Below, piece after piece: positions 13,309 to 26,595 of a stretch of 64,000 nucleotides of DNA. The notes under the pieces are model-generated. The model ran no database searches. It was not told where the DNA came from and worked only from the letters and a program-made list of their open reading frames with translations. Within the stretch, counting starts at the first letter, position 1, and each line of letters opens with the position of its first letter. Source of the DNA: Ceratodon purpureus (lineage: Eukaryota; Streptophyta; Bryopsida; Pseudoditrichales; Ditrichaceae); NCBI GenBank assembly GCA_014871385.1, contig CM026427.1:16792362-16856361 (forward strand), given 5' to 3'. A program made the translations under genes and the position numbers.

Positions 13309-14225
13309 TCTTAGGGCCGATCTACATCTAGAGGCCGAGCCAAGTTTCCTTGGGGCCAATTGCTTGAAATTTCAGCCCATTTTTGGGTTGGTGCTCGCTT
13401 CAAGTCCCCATTATATTAAGAATAGAATGGGGGCCGATTTTTCCATACGTAATGGCCTTCGGGCCAAGAAGCCGGGCCGATCCAATAAATCTAAAGAATT
13501 TCAGCCCTTCTCTCTTTCTTTTCATTGCCATTTGTACAAGATGGATGAATGAAAACATAAGATTTTAATGGTTATTATGTTCTTAATGGTTGTGTAAAAT
13601 GTTATGAAAATAATGCTTTATTTTAAGATTTGATTAAAAGTCTAGGAATCACCGCAATCAAACAAGAATATAGCCTCAATGTTGTATATACACTTGCACA
13701 TTTAATACATAAACCAAAAACATAATTAAAAAAGGATTTGGACTTCATTTGGCCTCCAAATGGTGATTGAAATTAAAATTCCAGCAATGATATGGGTACA
13801 AAAATAATGAATAATAGGTAGTAGACATGAAGGAGCATGGAAGGACATTGAGGATGAGATCGTCATGGGCTCCTTCCTCATAGCCGCGAGGTGGTGGGCT
13901 ATATTCCCCGCAGCTTCGGGAATGACTATAATTGGTTGAGGATAAAGGATTTTTTATTGTAAAATAGTATTCCAATCAAAATCTGACATTGGCCCCGAGG
14001 CCAAGAATTGGCCTTCCATTCTTGGTGCACCCAATTCACCGAGCTTTATCCATGTCAGAACTTGCAGTTTCTGATTTAAATATTCATACCACCAAATTGG
14101 TCCGGCCTCTAAGTATAAAGGGGTTGGGGCCAATTTCAGCCTCTTAGCCAATCACAAGGGAGGATTTCAGCCTTCAAACCAGCAAAATTGGCCCGGCCCA
14201 TAGGCATAAATCGGCCCTTAGTGAA
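13309..14225. mobile_element. Putative non-autonomous DNA element with GGCC-rich ends
   Basis: The left edge carries TTAGGGCCGATCT and the right edge carries AAATCGGCCCTTAG, an inverted pair. Both subterminal regions (about 13310-13510 and 13985-14220) are studded with GGCC/GGGCC motifs and share blocks such as TTGGGGCCAATT and TTTCAGCC. The middle is AT-rich and non-coding. Terminal inverted repeats plus subterminal repeats are typical of hAT- or CACTA-derived non-autonomous elements. I found no target-site duplication, so the exact ends are uncertain. Confidence 0.5.
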
Positions 14226-14364
14226 GCCGTAAAGGCTAGGTCCAAATGCCCATGAGCTTGGTATTTGAAGATTAATAGAAATTGATCCAAAAAATAAATT
14301 AAGTGATTAAAATCAAAAAATAATAGAGAAAGGTGTACAAATTAATAGAGAATCTGTGGATATT

Positions 14365-15225
14365 TTTAACCCCTAAAGTTCTGAGGGTATCTTTCATCAA
14401 AACTGCCTCAAAACAGCCCCTCTTCAAAGCAAGGTGGATTTTGCAAACTTGGGGTCTTTTTTAGAACATCTAACCGTAAGATCTTGTAGCTAACTTCTAT
14501 GTCTACATATCCACCAAATCTCACACACTCATTCTTCACCAATTGCAAGATCATAACATTCAAAGTAGAAAAACAAGTTTTTTTTCCCTGCAAAAAAAGG
14601 GGACAGCAGAGTTTTGAAGGCCCAAAAAACCATTTTTTTGCATTATGGATTTTTGGTGGTTTTGGTGCACGTCAAAGAAGAGTGAGTTAGCTAATTTTCC
14701 TAAGAAAACTATATTCAAAAAAGTTGTGGAAAGTTGCCAAAAAATCATTTTCCGCTATAGGGTATACTGAAATTCACAAACAAAGGCCGTTTTTGGACAA
14801 TAAAAATAACATATGAAAAAAAATTGGATTGAAAATCCAAACAATGGGAACATGCTCTACTGCCTTCTCTATACATAGAAATTTTTATTTTTGAAAAATA
14901 TCAAAATTTCAATTTTTGGTGGAATTTCAAAGTTTAGTCTTTGGGCAGTTTTGGGCAGTTTTGGGCAGTTTTGGGCAAAATTTGCTGCATTCACAGTGGC
15001 TTAGAACAATTTAGTAGCTGCCCAACGAGTAGCGTTTGACACTTAAACCTTCATAACTTTTGATCCCGATGTCGGAATTGAAAAATAAGAATACCCACAT
15101 GAAGATCTCTGAATGGCCCACCTTCAATAAAAATTTCAAAAAATCCTGATATAAATTGCATTCATAGGTACCTGCCCAAATTCCAAAAAAGCCCAAATGT
15201 GGCAGATTGTCCTTTAGGGGTTAAA
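14365..15225. mobile_element. Terminal-inverted-repeat element, copy 1
   Basis: The element begins TTTAACCCCTAAAG and ends with the exact complement CTTTAGGGGTTAAA, giving 14-base perfect terminal inverted repeats about 860 bases apart. The interior is AT-rich and has no open frame of note. A diverged second copy lies near 26596-27515. It shares the same ends and, in order, internal blocks such as TAACCGTAAGAT, a GTGGTTTTxxTGCA segment followed by GTTAGCTAATTTT, and ACCTGCCCAAATTC near the right end. It is a non-autonomous DNA transposon of unassigned superfamily. Confidence 0.7.
14941..14977. repeat. Tandem decamer, about 3.7 copies
   Basis: The unit TTGGGCAGTT is repeated three times perfectly, followed by TTGGGCA. 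It lies inside copy 1 of the terminal-inverted-repeat element and is absent from the corresponding part of copy 2, so it probably arose by local slippage after insertion. Confidence 0.85.
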
Positions 15226-18200
15226 CAATATATTTATTGTTATAATAAAGTTCTAAGTGATTGAATTTTGGCTAATTTTGGACAACTATAGGTATAATAT
15301 TAATGATTATCAAAGGCTTAATCAATAAAGAATGACAAGGCTTCTATTGCATGACTAACTATATATTGATGAAGAACATTGTTTTCTTTTTTGGTGTAGT
15401 ATATTTTTAAAATTTTACAAATTCTTGAAAGATGTTTGGGTTGACTAAAAAATTCAACCCAATTTTTGTTCCGAAGACCATATTTTTGGGGCCAAAAATC
15501 TGTAAAAGCCATACCATATAAGCACAATGGATGCAACTGCCTTTGGAATTTGGTCATTACTAGTGAAGGCCAAGACGTCAAACTTTTGACGTTTTTGTAG
15601 TTTGACTCATGGAATTGAACAACTTTTTGACCTTTTGTCATAGTTTGTAACAATCCTTAATTTCCATGCAATGATTTGTGGAAAATCAATAAGCCCTTAG
15701 GACTAATTTCATTGTTGAAAACCATATTCTACATGAATAGAATAAGAGGCCAGGATTGACGAAACATATGAAAACTTGATAAGAATGGATATGATGTCGA
15801 TCACTTGTTCATTAGGAGAAATATGTACTCTGAAAAGGGCCTTTAGCATCCACACGTGCTAAAAAAATTGAGCCCAAAGCGTGCACTTTTGATGGTGGCA
15901 CCAATGGTGCTATGTAGCTAACAGTAGTGCAATTCTATGGGTCCAATGAAGGGTCCGGCCAATCAACCCTGTCAGCGCTACCAATACTGTCAGCATTGCC
16001 AATACTGCCAGTAATGTGGCTTCTGATGCTGTTAGAAGCCAGCGACATGCACCAGTGGGTTTTTATGAAGATGCATGTTTAGGCAGCCGTTCACCTATCA
16101 CAGGCTGTCTTATAGGGCCCCTTTGAGACCCCATTTTTCTCCTAATGCTTGTCATGTAGAACATTGTTTCTACTAGTATTTCTACCAAAAACTAGGAAAA
16201 CAGTTCAAAGAAAGAAGTGGTGTTTTCTTTTAAGGATATGGCATTGCAAGCAACGTACAATTCCTAAAAGAGGGGTACAAATTTGATAAGTTATAAGTGA
16301 GTTGTGGGTCAAAGTTTTGACATAAATTCCAAAAAAACGATTATCATTCATGGTAAAACAATTATAATAATAAAGTCACTAAATTCTAAAAAACCAACTT
16401 ATAATCATAACTAAATAAGTATTAATCATCTATTTTTATTTATGAAAAAAATGTATTTTTACATCCCAAAAATTTTAGAACCAAAGTTTTCCATTTGAAT
16501 TTAACAAATACAAAGTTCTATAATGTTAATATTTCTAATGGATTGAAGGTCAAGGAAAGTATGAACCACTTTACCATGTAATATTCTAGGTAGAGTTTGC
16601 ATTAATGCAAAAAATATACACTCCATCTCAACTATTCTTTGCTATGTAACCAAAAACAAATTATATTAAAGCTATCCAACAATGAAAAGTTTCTCCATTT
16701 TTTTGAACATCAACCAAATATATTTTGGTGTAAAATAGCCTTAAGTCATAAGGTTAAAGAATTTGCAAATTACACTCTTGCAAGAACCTCTTGTATTTTT
16801 TGGTTTTTTATTTTTCCCCCATAAATTCGATAGAATGTTGAATTAAATAATAATTCCATGCATAATCTAGAGGTATGCTAAGTAGCTAAAATTGATGGGA
16901 AGGTCATTTAGACCATGATTGAATAAAATCTGAGTTGCGGGGTATATGGTAGGTCAACAACCTTATCACAATCATAGGCAGGCCTCAGTTCTCCAAACTG
17001 CACACCTATAGGAGGAAGGGATCAAGCCCTTGGCTTGATGTAAGTGGCCTTACACACAAGGAAACTTAGCCCATTTTTGTTCGTTCAAGGAATTAGTAAT
17101 GGACAAGACAAAGAGGATTCTAATGCACTCTAAAATATAATTTTTAGACATCATTTGAATATAGTTTGTTAAGATGTTTGTTATAGGTAGATGCCTAAAT
17201 TTAATCATATACTTTCATGTTAAGCTAATGTACTTCTTTAATAGTATTATCTATTTTATTTTTTTAGTTTACTTAGATTTTGTTGAGGTTTAAATTAGAT
17301 GTTGTTTATGTTTAAATTAGTTATCAGAGTCCTTACACCACAAAAGGAAACCACGATAGTACCATTGTAGGTTTGTCCAAAAATATTTCTAAAAATAAAA
17401 AAACATAAAAAATAGAAAATAATCAAGACATAGAAATAAAAATACAATAAATTAGTTTTTGTAATATTTTGTTATTTCTAAAACATTTAAAATCATTTTT
17501 ACTCTTTTCTTTTGCTATAAAGCAAAAATTCAGAAATTCAGTTTTTGAGAGTCGAACCTTATTTTTTCTTCAAAAAAATTTTTTTTTTTTTTTTTGCGAG
17601 GTGGTGAACATGATATGGTGCTATGGTAGCCAATCCTATAGATTATATCAAACCCAGTACTTGGGTTTAATATAGTCTACAGTATATTAAACTCGAAGTT
17701 TCACACTAGTTTCACACTACTTAGGTCTCTGATATTTGTATGACAAGTCGATTATCTGACCAGAATGCGCAATACATCGTCCTCTAGGAAACAAATGCTT
17801 GTATTCCCTCAAATTGTATGAAAAGGAAGAGAAATGAAGTGGTCTAACAAGCCCACTGTGATTGAGGCTCGTCATGACAGTCTAAAGGTGAGCCGGGGCC
17901 TTGCACATGCAAAAGACGAGGCTCCCCGAGTCAAAATCATATATGTATGTATATATAATGCGCAATTAAAAGACACAATGAAGCAAGTACTTGGGGAAGT
18001 CATCCTTCCATATTATCTACGATGGGAGTCTAACTGAAAATTCACTATAAATTATTAATTAAACTGTAAACATGACCACTTAGCCACTTAGTCAAGTATG
18101 AAATGATGAATGAACTTGCATGCATGCCCACTCGGTCACTCCACTTAATTGTGGAAAAGACAATTAAGAAGTCTGTAATATATCACCAAAATTCGATGTT

Positions 18201-20990
18201 GCCATGATGTTATGTATACCCAGTCTATCACATCTGTACGCCCTTATCAGATAGATGCATAGTCATAGGATTAGTGGGAGTGGGTGATGGAGAGATGCAG
18301 TCATGGGTCCCGGAAAGCAAAATGACGACACATGAACTGTAGTGGAGTGGGTTGTAGAAACACGTACAATGATACGCAGGAAGTTTGCACACAACTTATA
18401 CACAATTTCTATTTCTAGGGTTGATAGAATCACGTCAACGAAGGTTCTAGCAAAATTCCTTCCTTCAACGGTATGGACTAAGAAAGCTTTTGTGGTGATG
18501 CGGTGTACACTTAACTAGGGGCTAGCTAGCAAAATGCCTTCAAGAGTTGAAATGCGGTGAGTGTAGGGTATGACTTGGACAATGATAAGGAGACGCGCCC
18601 CTCAAAGTTGAGCATTGCCATCGCTGACTACAATAAGGTATATTGAATTACATCGGTGTCATGTACTTGATATGCTAATTGTGCAACAATGCTATGGGCT
18701 GACGTTTGTTTCTCTGGATTTTATTGTGAGTTCATTGAGTTTGATGATTAGATCGGTGCATGTGTACGAAGGCAAGTCTTGGTTGAATACCATCCAAATC
18801 AGTGCACTTTGTCTGGCTCTTGATGACAAACGCGCTCTTGACCAAGCTGCCAAAAGCGTCAAGTCTTTGGACGAGCAATGCTGCGATGTGTTGGCCGTGT
18901 TCGGTGACATCCGACACTTTGGAGGTACAAACTAATTTGAGCGCCCCCTTCGTTCCGAATTCACTCAATATTTCTATTGTTGCTTTCAATTGTTGCTTTC
19001 AATTTTCCACATGAATTATAGAAATTTATGTATATATGGCACAAGTGTAAATTTAGCATTTTACGAGATTGTAGCGTTACACATGCTGACAATTCTAGTC
19101 AAATCTTATGTTTTTGCCCAATATCGATTAATGTTTGTAGCTTGGAATTTTAGTTTCAACTCATTTGTTTGTATCTGGGCTAGCAAAATGCCTACATTGA
19201 AAGCTTCCAATGTGGTGCATTTCATGACATATGTCCTATGTTTATAACGGCTTAGACAGAGTAACTTAGTAAGGAGATTTTGTTAGAATTGTTGTATACA
19301 GTAAATCTAAATCTAAATCTAAATTTTAATGTGTTGCAGATTGGAACGTGGTGACTATGGTGATTTTAAAGATTAAGCAGAACTAAAATGCCAAGGATTT
19401 GTTAAAGTTATTCATCTTCTCATTAGGTGAAAAAATTTTAAATTTCAATCTTGTGAAGTGGTGATACATGTATGTTTAGTTATCTGAAAGATGATGTAAG
19501 TTATAATTATCAAAATTATAATGTATGGAATAATATCACGTATGAACTATTAATAAATGTTGAGTTGTTTTCTCTTTAATATGATATTAATATAACACAT
19601 ATGTTGATTTACTTTGATTTTGATTTCTTCAAAGTAAAAGAAACTTTTATGATATAATTTATTTTTTTTATCAATTCAATATAATTAATTTCTAAATAGT
19701 TTGTGTGTATCACCAGAACCATGTCAACTTGGAGTAGGCAAATCGAACGTTGAAAAAAAAAAATTCATAGCAGGATTTGGTCAGAGCTAGTTCTTCTTTT
19801 GCACCTTCAGAGGACCTTGTGAAAGGTAGTTCTTCCTATGCATTGTCACAGATACCTTCCAAGATATTTGGGAAAAAAACAACAGTTGTGTCTTTGGTGC
19901 ACATGTGTATTGCATTTCTCCTCTATCCAAGAAATCAAGTGAGTTCAATCTTCACCAGATTGATATCATTAAGTCTTTTGAAGAGTCTTCAAAAACACCT
20001 TTGTTTTTTAAAAAATAAAAATATTGTTTCATATGTAAAAGAGTTCGTAGCAACTTCTGAAAAAAAAAAAAATGGAACTTCGAGCAGAAATTGAGAAGGT
20101 AAAAGAAGGAAAGCCTCTAAGGAAAAATTTAATGCTATATTTGATGCTTTAAAGGAAGTCATTGATTCTAAAAAGTTTAAAGAAGGGCATAACTATTAGA
20201 CGTGTAGTAAGTGAGTGGAAAAAGTCTAAAAATGAAAAAATGGTGCTCAAAGCAATTAGCAATGCAATCAAGAGCCAATATGATAAAGATGGCATTCTAG
20301 AGCATTGAAAGAACTTCAACAACATACTATCAGAAATCAAAGATGTGATTCAAATGGAGGACATGGAGAAAGCTACACTAATATTGGTTGCTATCAAGAC
20401 AGCCATTTCCACAATGGATGGAGATGATAGCTTGAAAATGATATTTTTTTAAAATGCATCAGATGGTTTGATTAGTCAACCTTGTGAGTGAATATCTGCT
20501 AACCAACAAAAAGGTTCATTGTACCTTGCAGAAAGCAAAATTGGATAAAATAGTTATACATGGCTATGATCTAAGGAACGGAAGAAAGTGGTTGACATTT
20601 TTTGTCAACATTCTGAAGTGTGAGAAAACTTGAACAATTTTGTTTTAAGATTTCAGGGAGGTAAAAAAAAGAAACGAATGCTTTTAGGATCTTTCAGATG
20701 TTCATTGGTATTGTCTCGTTTACTCCAATTTGTTGAGGACTAGGTTCCCTAATTGTCTTTCTAGCTTAATATTGGTCCTTTCATGCCTTTGTATTCAATG
20801 GTCCAAGACATTTGGTACCTATTTTTGCCAATAAACTTGTCTAGTTTAGAATTGATGAGCAAATTCAACAATCCTAGTGCTTGAGAATCATGTGGTTGTT
20901 AAACATGGTCAGTTACATTTAATGTCTTATTAATAGATATAAGTGACTTGTACTGAAGACAATGCTAAATCAAATTGGGTTTAGTGACTT
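15226..20990. other. AT-rich spacer with coding debris
   Basis: This is a strongly AT-rich, gene-free stretch. Around 18600-19240 composition is less AT-rich and short frames exist on both strands, with no family I recognise. A 15-base direct repeat GCTAGCAAAATGCCT occurs near 18526 and 19181. An (AAATCT) run is at 19302-19324. From about 19777 to 20450 the plus strand reads as a lysine-rich, coiled-coil-like protein interrupted by stops and frameshifts, which I take as a decayed coding fragment. Homopolymer runs are common, for example a long T run near 17578-17595. Confidence 0.45.
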
Positions 20991-20991
20991 A

Positions 20992-22243
20992 AAGCATCTG
21001 CACCGCAAGGCATTTTTGCATGGCCAACCCCATTTACCAAGGGTGGTTGGCGTTAAATCACCCCACCCGCCTATAAATAAACCTTGCCAACGCATATGTT
21101 GAAGGCGCCTCGCCCCTGGAAAGCCATCTTCTCTAGATAGTTGAGGAACCTCACGGACCATCTCCCTCCCCTCCAAAGTATGATCTTTATAATTCATTAT
21201 GGTTTCCGGGTCTCCTTTTGGGTCAAAGAATGTTGGTGGTCAGGATAGTCAGAGTTTGGGCAATGGCAAAAAGTTTACAGTGAAGAAAGATGAGCAAGTT
21301 TGTAGATCATTCTTATCAATCAGTCAAGATCCTATTATCGACAATGGATAAAAAAATAATGCTTTCTGGATGAACGTGCAAGGTGATTACAATCAGAGGA
21401 AGCCGATAGAGTGTCTAAGTAGGACTTCAAGGGATTTGGAGTCTAAATAGGGAACAATAAGAACTAATGTAGCAAAATTCTGTGGATGCTATGAGAATTT
21501 GCAAGGTTTGAGAGAGTCAGGCTCAAATGAGAATGATTTTTCAACAAAGCTCATGAGTTGTACTGGCAGAGAACTCCCAATTTTTTTTGTTCATTGTTGG
21601 GAAGTTTTGAAACAGTTTCCTCACGCGATGGACATTTAAAGAGAAACAAAGAAGGCTGCGGGCATTGCAAGACGAGCTCCGGGAGCAACATCTACACCAG
21701 TAGACAAGAGTAAGAGAAATGTTTCTTCGCTTGAGGTTGAAGTTGAGGTTGGTACAGTTGATAACCTACAGATACAAGCAGCAGTGGAGGTTGTTCTTGA
21801 AACGTCCAAAGGGTGTGAAGAAGGCAAAGGCGGCTTTATTCTTTTCAAAGGTCCGAGAGGAGGCAATGAAGGCTTCTGCTGTAGCTACTTCAGAGATGAG
21901 CAATGCAACAAGGAAGAAAACACAAATATTTGCAAATCAACATGCTATGGAAGTGATGACTATGCAAGATAAGTTGATATAAATTGAGGATGCGCGGGAC
22001 CACATGAAGCTGAGATGGCAAGAAGAGCTTGCAAAAATTAGAGAGACAATGGCTCCCAAATCTAAGCCTAATGCCGCCAGGTTTAATGCTGCACAAGCAG
22101 ACACTTCAAAGTTGGGACATGTTTCCTCTTGTAAAAGCGTACGAGTTCACAATACTTCTCCTGAGCTAGCTGTCCAAAGACATTTTAGAGCAAGGTACCC
22201 ATTTGTAATTTTTCAAAGTTATATTGCAGATTTGAATGTTTGA
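20992..22243 (+). pseudogene. PIF/Harbinger-type ORF1 (SANT/NAM-like) pseudogene
   Basis: From the ATG at 21199 the plus frame encodes a protein resembling plant PIF/Harbinger ORF1 and its domesticated relatives, often annotated as NAM-associated or SANT-like. Telling segments are CRSFLSISQDPI, NNAFWMNV, RTSRDLESK, VAKFCGCYENL, ESGSNENDF and FVHCWEVLKQFP. The frame has three nonsense codons (21349 TAA, 21448 TAG, 21637 TAA) without a shift. A +1 frameshift before about 21780 then leads into RPKGVKKAKAALFF, another family hallmark, and a charged tail to about 22243. The upstream edge AAAGCATCTGCACCG near 20993 resembles PIF/Harbinger ends. ORF1 partners the transposase in mobilisation; the DDE transposase itself was not found nearby. 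This copy is dead. Confidence 0.65.
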
Positions 22244-22380
22244 TACGTGGGCACAGTCATTGTTATTGAAAAGAATGTTTGGCTTGTTGTTATATGGTTT
22301 CCGGTGTCTGTATGTGTTAAGACTAATCATTTCTGTATATTTTTTGATATCTTGTTTACTTTGATCTCCCTAGGTGCATA

Positions 22381-23785
22381 ATGGACAAGAGGAATTGGTG
22401 CGTGGTTTGTTGTACCTATGGACATTCGTTGAAGGAGCTTAAAGATTACAACAGGGAAAAAACACAAGGCACAACTAATGGAGAAGAGGCTACTAGAACC
22501 ACATTGTAAGCTTGCTCACAGTGTTGAATATATGCGGATGCTTTTTCTACGTTTCAGAGTTTTTGAAAAACTCCAAACCCATTTCATATGCAGAGCTTTT
22601 ACATAATTTGAAGACAATCAAGAAGTTCCGGGAGTATGGTGTGTCCATACCATCTAAGGTGAGCAATGTTCTACATGTCGATGTTGAACATAGATTCATT
22701 ATGGATGAAGAGTGGAATTATGATTGTTCTGTTGGTGTGAAGAAACTTTCTGAAGTTTATGACTCTATCTTATTAGTGGAAAAAGAAATTATCATTGGGA
22801 TCATTCTATTTCATGAGATTGTGCCTGAAGATTGTTAAATAGTGGAGAAAATTAGTAGGGGCATTTACACTTGCGGAGGAAAAATTTTACAGAGTAAACT
22901 AAAGAAAAATGGTGACATGGTCATGTGTGGAAGCCGGAGGGATATTAGGAAACTAAATGGTTATCCAAATCAATTTGGAAGGTGACTTTAAAACCTTGGA
23001 ATGTTGAATGTTCTTTTTAATTTCTCAACTTTACCCTGCGATTTGCTGCTTTGTTTAATATTACCATAAATTGTTATATTTGAAGGTATTCACACGGATT
23101 GCGGTCTAAATCCATAAAAGAGATAATTTCAGCACATGACCTTGAGGATTGTGCTGATTATCTCATAAGCACTTTTTTATATCCCGTGATCTCTCAATAT
23201 TTTGCTAGTCATGTGCAAAAGGTGGAGAATATGTTAGACGGTGGATTTATACCAATGTGTTTGGATAGGACATGAAGGAAAGGTTTGACAACCTTTGGCA
23301 TCATCTCAAATTACTTTGTTCAACCACATTTGGACCTGCAAAACATAAGATTTACTTTTTTATTCTGGTTTGTGAAAGGTATATACATGATTTGATTTTG
23401 TGTTTGGTTTGTGAAAAATATGTGATTATGTGGTTTATGAGCTTGGATTTCGTAAAAGTCATATTTTATTCACATTAATAAAATTCTGTGGATGATGATG
23501 AATTCCTCTTTTATTCTACCAGACCGCGAAGAAACTAGGTATGTTAGAAGTGAAAAACAATTCATGCTGCCAGTGTATGGCATTTTTTTGTTCCCCAGAG
23601 ACGGCACAACAATGGCTTTTTCCAAAAGCAGAGTCCGATACTACTCACATGTAGCTGATGGATATGACATCATTGGTATGTCCTACTCTAGAAAAAATAA
23701 TGTCCAGCAAATTTCTACGCAGAGTACTCTGAAAATCTTTCGATATTTCAAAGAATGTATGTACAATTATCTCTTCTAATGTCTA
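22381..23785 (+). pseudogene. Degenerate coding remnants of unknown family
   Basis: Several collinear plus-strand frames (22512-22838, about 23088-23272, 23272-23478 and 23492-23779) have protein-like composition but are broken by stops and shifts. The 22512 frame contains segments such as SKPISYAELLHNLKTIKKF. I do not recognise a domain. They directly follow the Harbinger ORF1 remnant and may belong to the same decayed insertion or to a separate lost gene. Confidence 0.35.
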
Positions 23786-26595
23786 AACATATGATTAGGT
23801 CACATCTGATAAAAAGAGAGAGGTCACAGAGGAGTCGAGAGGAGAGGTGAATGAAGAAAGGACAATGGAAAGAGCAATTGAGAACCGCCATGATAGAGAA
23901 AAGAGAGGATTTGACTTGAAGAAAGGTTTCACTTTTGGGGAACAGCTAGAAGTTGAGTAGAAATAGGAAATTGCAATCTTTATTATCTTATTAAAGTTAC
24001 GAAATTCCATATCAATATTTGATTTTATTCCAAAAGCCTTCAAATATTGAAAATTATAAATGGAAAATTAAAAATTAAAAATTGTAAAGTCAAAAATCAT
24101 ACATAGATATGATGTACGAAATATATTTATTGCAAATTTAGACGGCTACAATTTGTATATAAGACTTGAAGTTACATTAGCTACAAATTCTCGCCTAGAC
24201 ATAGTTACTCTACCTGCACACACACATCCCATGCACTACAGCCATTAGATGTCTCATATTTCAAACCATTCAAATCAGCCTTTAGACAGATCAGATGTTT
24301 ATAGACTTTAAAATATAAAAATAGAAAAGTAAAAAATCAAGATCTATGTGAGTGGATAACAAAGGCTTTAGAGATGTCATTTACTCCAAAAAATATTAAA
24401 TCATGCTTTAAGGAGACAAAGATTTGGCCACTTTGGCTAGGACTGCAACTCCTGTAGTCCTTCCAGCTTGTACCCCACTCTCATCATAATTTCATATATG
24501 TGAGGGTGGGCATTTGAAAGTATTACATATATCGTCCAAGTTTTGGTAAAGAATAGCTACTGTAGATGAGCATAAACCCTTTGCTCTTGCAACTTTTAGT
24601 GGTCAACTTTTTTTAGATGCTACTTCAAGATGTTTATTCTTAAAATTTCTCCAACCAATTCATATATGGGACTCCTACATCACTCCAAGAAGTTTCCCTA
24701 ACTTGTGTAACTTAGGCCACCTTAAACCTCAATTGCAATGGGATCAAAGGATGTCCAAAATCTTACATTTTGAATAAATACTCTACTAATTTTCTCTCCT
24801 CTTTATCTTCCAATATGGATTTGTCACAGACTTTTCATCCCTAACGTCTTTCCATACAATTGGTTTCTACGTGAAGTTGCAAGAAATCCATATGTACAGG
24901 CTGCAATCTTCAATTTGACCTCCTCATCTGTAATTGCATCCATGGCGTTCGTAAGTTGTGCATTCGTCTAATTGGCATTCTTTCTTTTTGTTTCTCTCCT
25001 TGTTGTAGTGCAAGTGCCCTCTTGAGTTTCTATAGAAGATCGTAACAACATTCTTAGGCCTCTTTAAGTAGTGTGTAACCCCTTTCTCTCTGCTCAAATC
25101 AACTAAAGAGGTGCATTGATGCATCAAAGGTGATGAACTCTTCAAACTTAATCTCCTCCCCCTCTCAATCTCCTTTACTTACATGTTTTTGCTAATTTGC
25201 AACTCTAGAAAAATTCACATGTAATGTAGGTGTTGAATTTTGGTACCTTCTTCTTGTTCCATGCTCATTTTGTGCCATATCCTCTTCAAATCTCAATTCC
25301 TCCTTCATCTCTATAGCCATAATGATGTGAAGACATAAGTGGTTGGATCGCTTCCACTATATCTTCATCACTTATGAAACCCTCACCCCCTTGCTGTAAT
25401 GTTTCTATCATTGCGCTCAATCACCAAAAAAAACTAATGTTGTACCTATCTTCTTGCATGTCTTAAATTGCCCCCTCAATCCACTAAAATAGTCTACAAT
25501 GCCACAAAATCCAAACTCCTCAAGCTTGCAAAAGAAAACTCACTTTAACCATGAACCATGCTCATGAGGTGCCAAGTACTATAAATTGTATTGCAAAATT
25601 TGTTCAAATTGTGGACAATTTTTTTAGTGTTAATGCAAATAATTATGCACTTTTGGAAACGTCATTCTATCCCTTAACAATCAATATCTCATCCAAGTTC
25701 ATCCTCTAAACCATTCAGCACTGCACCATAGACCGTCCGATTTACCATAAATACTTTTTTCCGCCTATTTTTACGAACTGCAGTGGACAGTTGTATGACC
25801 CCTACCCCTTAGCCTAAAGGTTTATTAAGACGGGTCAATTTTCAGACCCCTAACCTTAAGGGGGATGCTTGCAAAGTATGTTCATTGTCTGTTTTAGAAA
25901 TGTAAAACATTGGAATAGTTGAAAAAAATAATTTTTACTTGTACTAAGATCTTCGTTGTTCTTGTTTACTAGTGTGGGATTTGTTTGGAGGATAGAAGAA
26001 AACTTATTCATCTCTTGCCTAACATGTTGAGATGTTTCAAATTGGTTCATCTTGCTTTTTAATGGAAAGAAGTTTGGATATTGAATCATCACCTAGGAAG
26101 ATATCTATGTTTGTGAAGTGTCAGAAAGAATCAGACATATTAAGAAGGTGTCAGACAAAAAATAATTTCCACATTGCAAGAGATGGAAGGCATGAAAACA
26201 TTGTGAGGCTGGATTCCAAAAAATATGCAATGGTGTTTTAGAACCATATTGGTACATTGCTTTGCATTTTTCAACATTCAAAACAATGTAGTATGTTGGC
26301 ATGAAATTCATTTAGAATGTACCATGGAGTAGTGGCGTGTGGGCTATACTACTTGTCTGAGCAAAAAGTCTATTGAAGTGCCTAAGACATACTCAAGTTA
26401 AATACATCTACTGTTGAAAATTTAATTCCAATAATCAATGCTAGTTTTGAGTAGTCTTGTAGCTTTGCTCAATGAATAAAAACTAGTTATAATATATGAT
26501 AATAATATCATTAATGGTATTTTAAAAATGCTATTAAATAAAATTTATTAAATTTCTGGTTTATTATATGTTGAAGTCACATGGATTTTTATATC
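23786..26595. other. AT-rich spacer
   Basis: I see no gene or structured RNA here. Short frames on both strands have no family match and the sequence is low-complexity and AT-rich. Confidence 0.5.
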
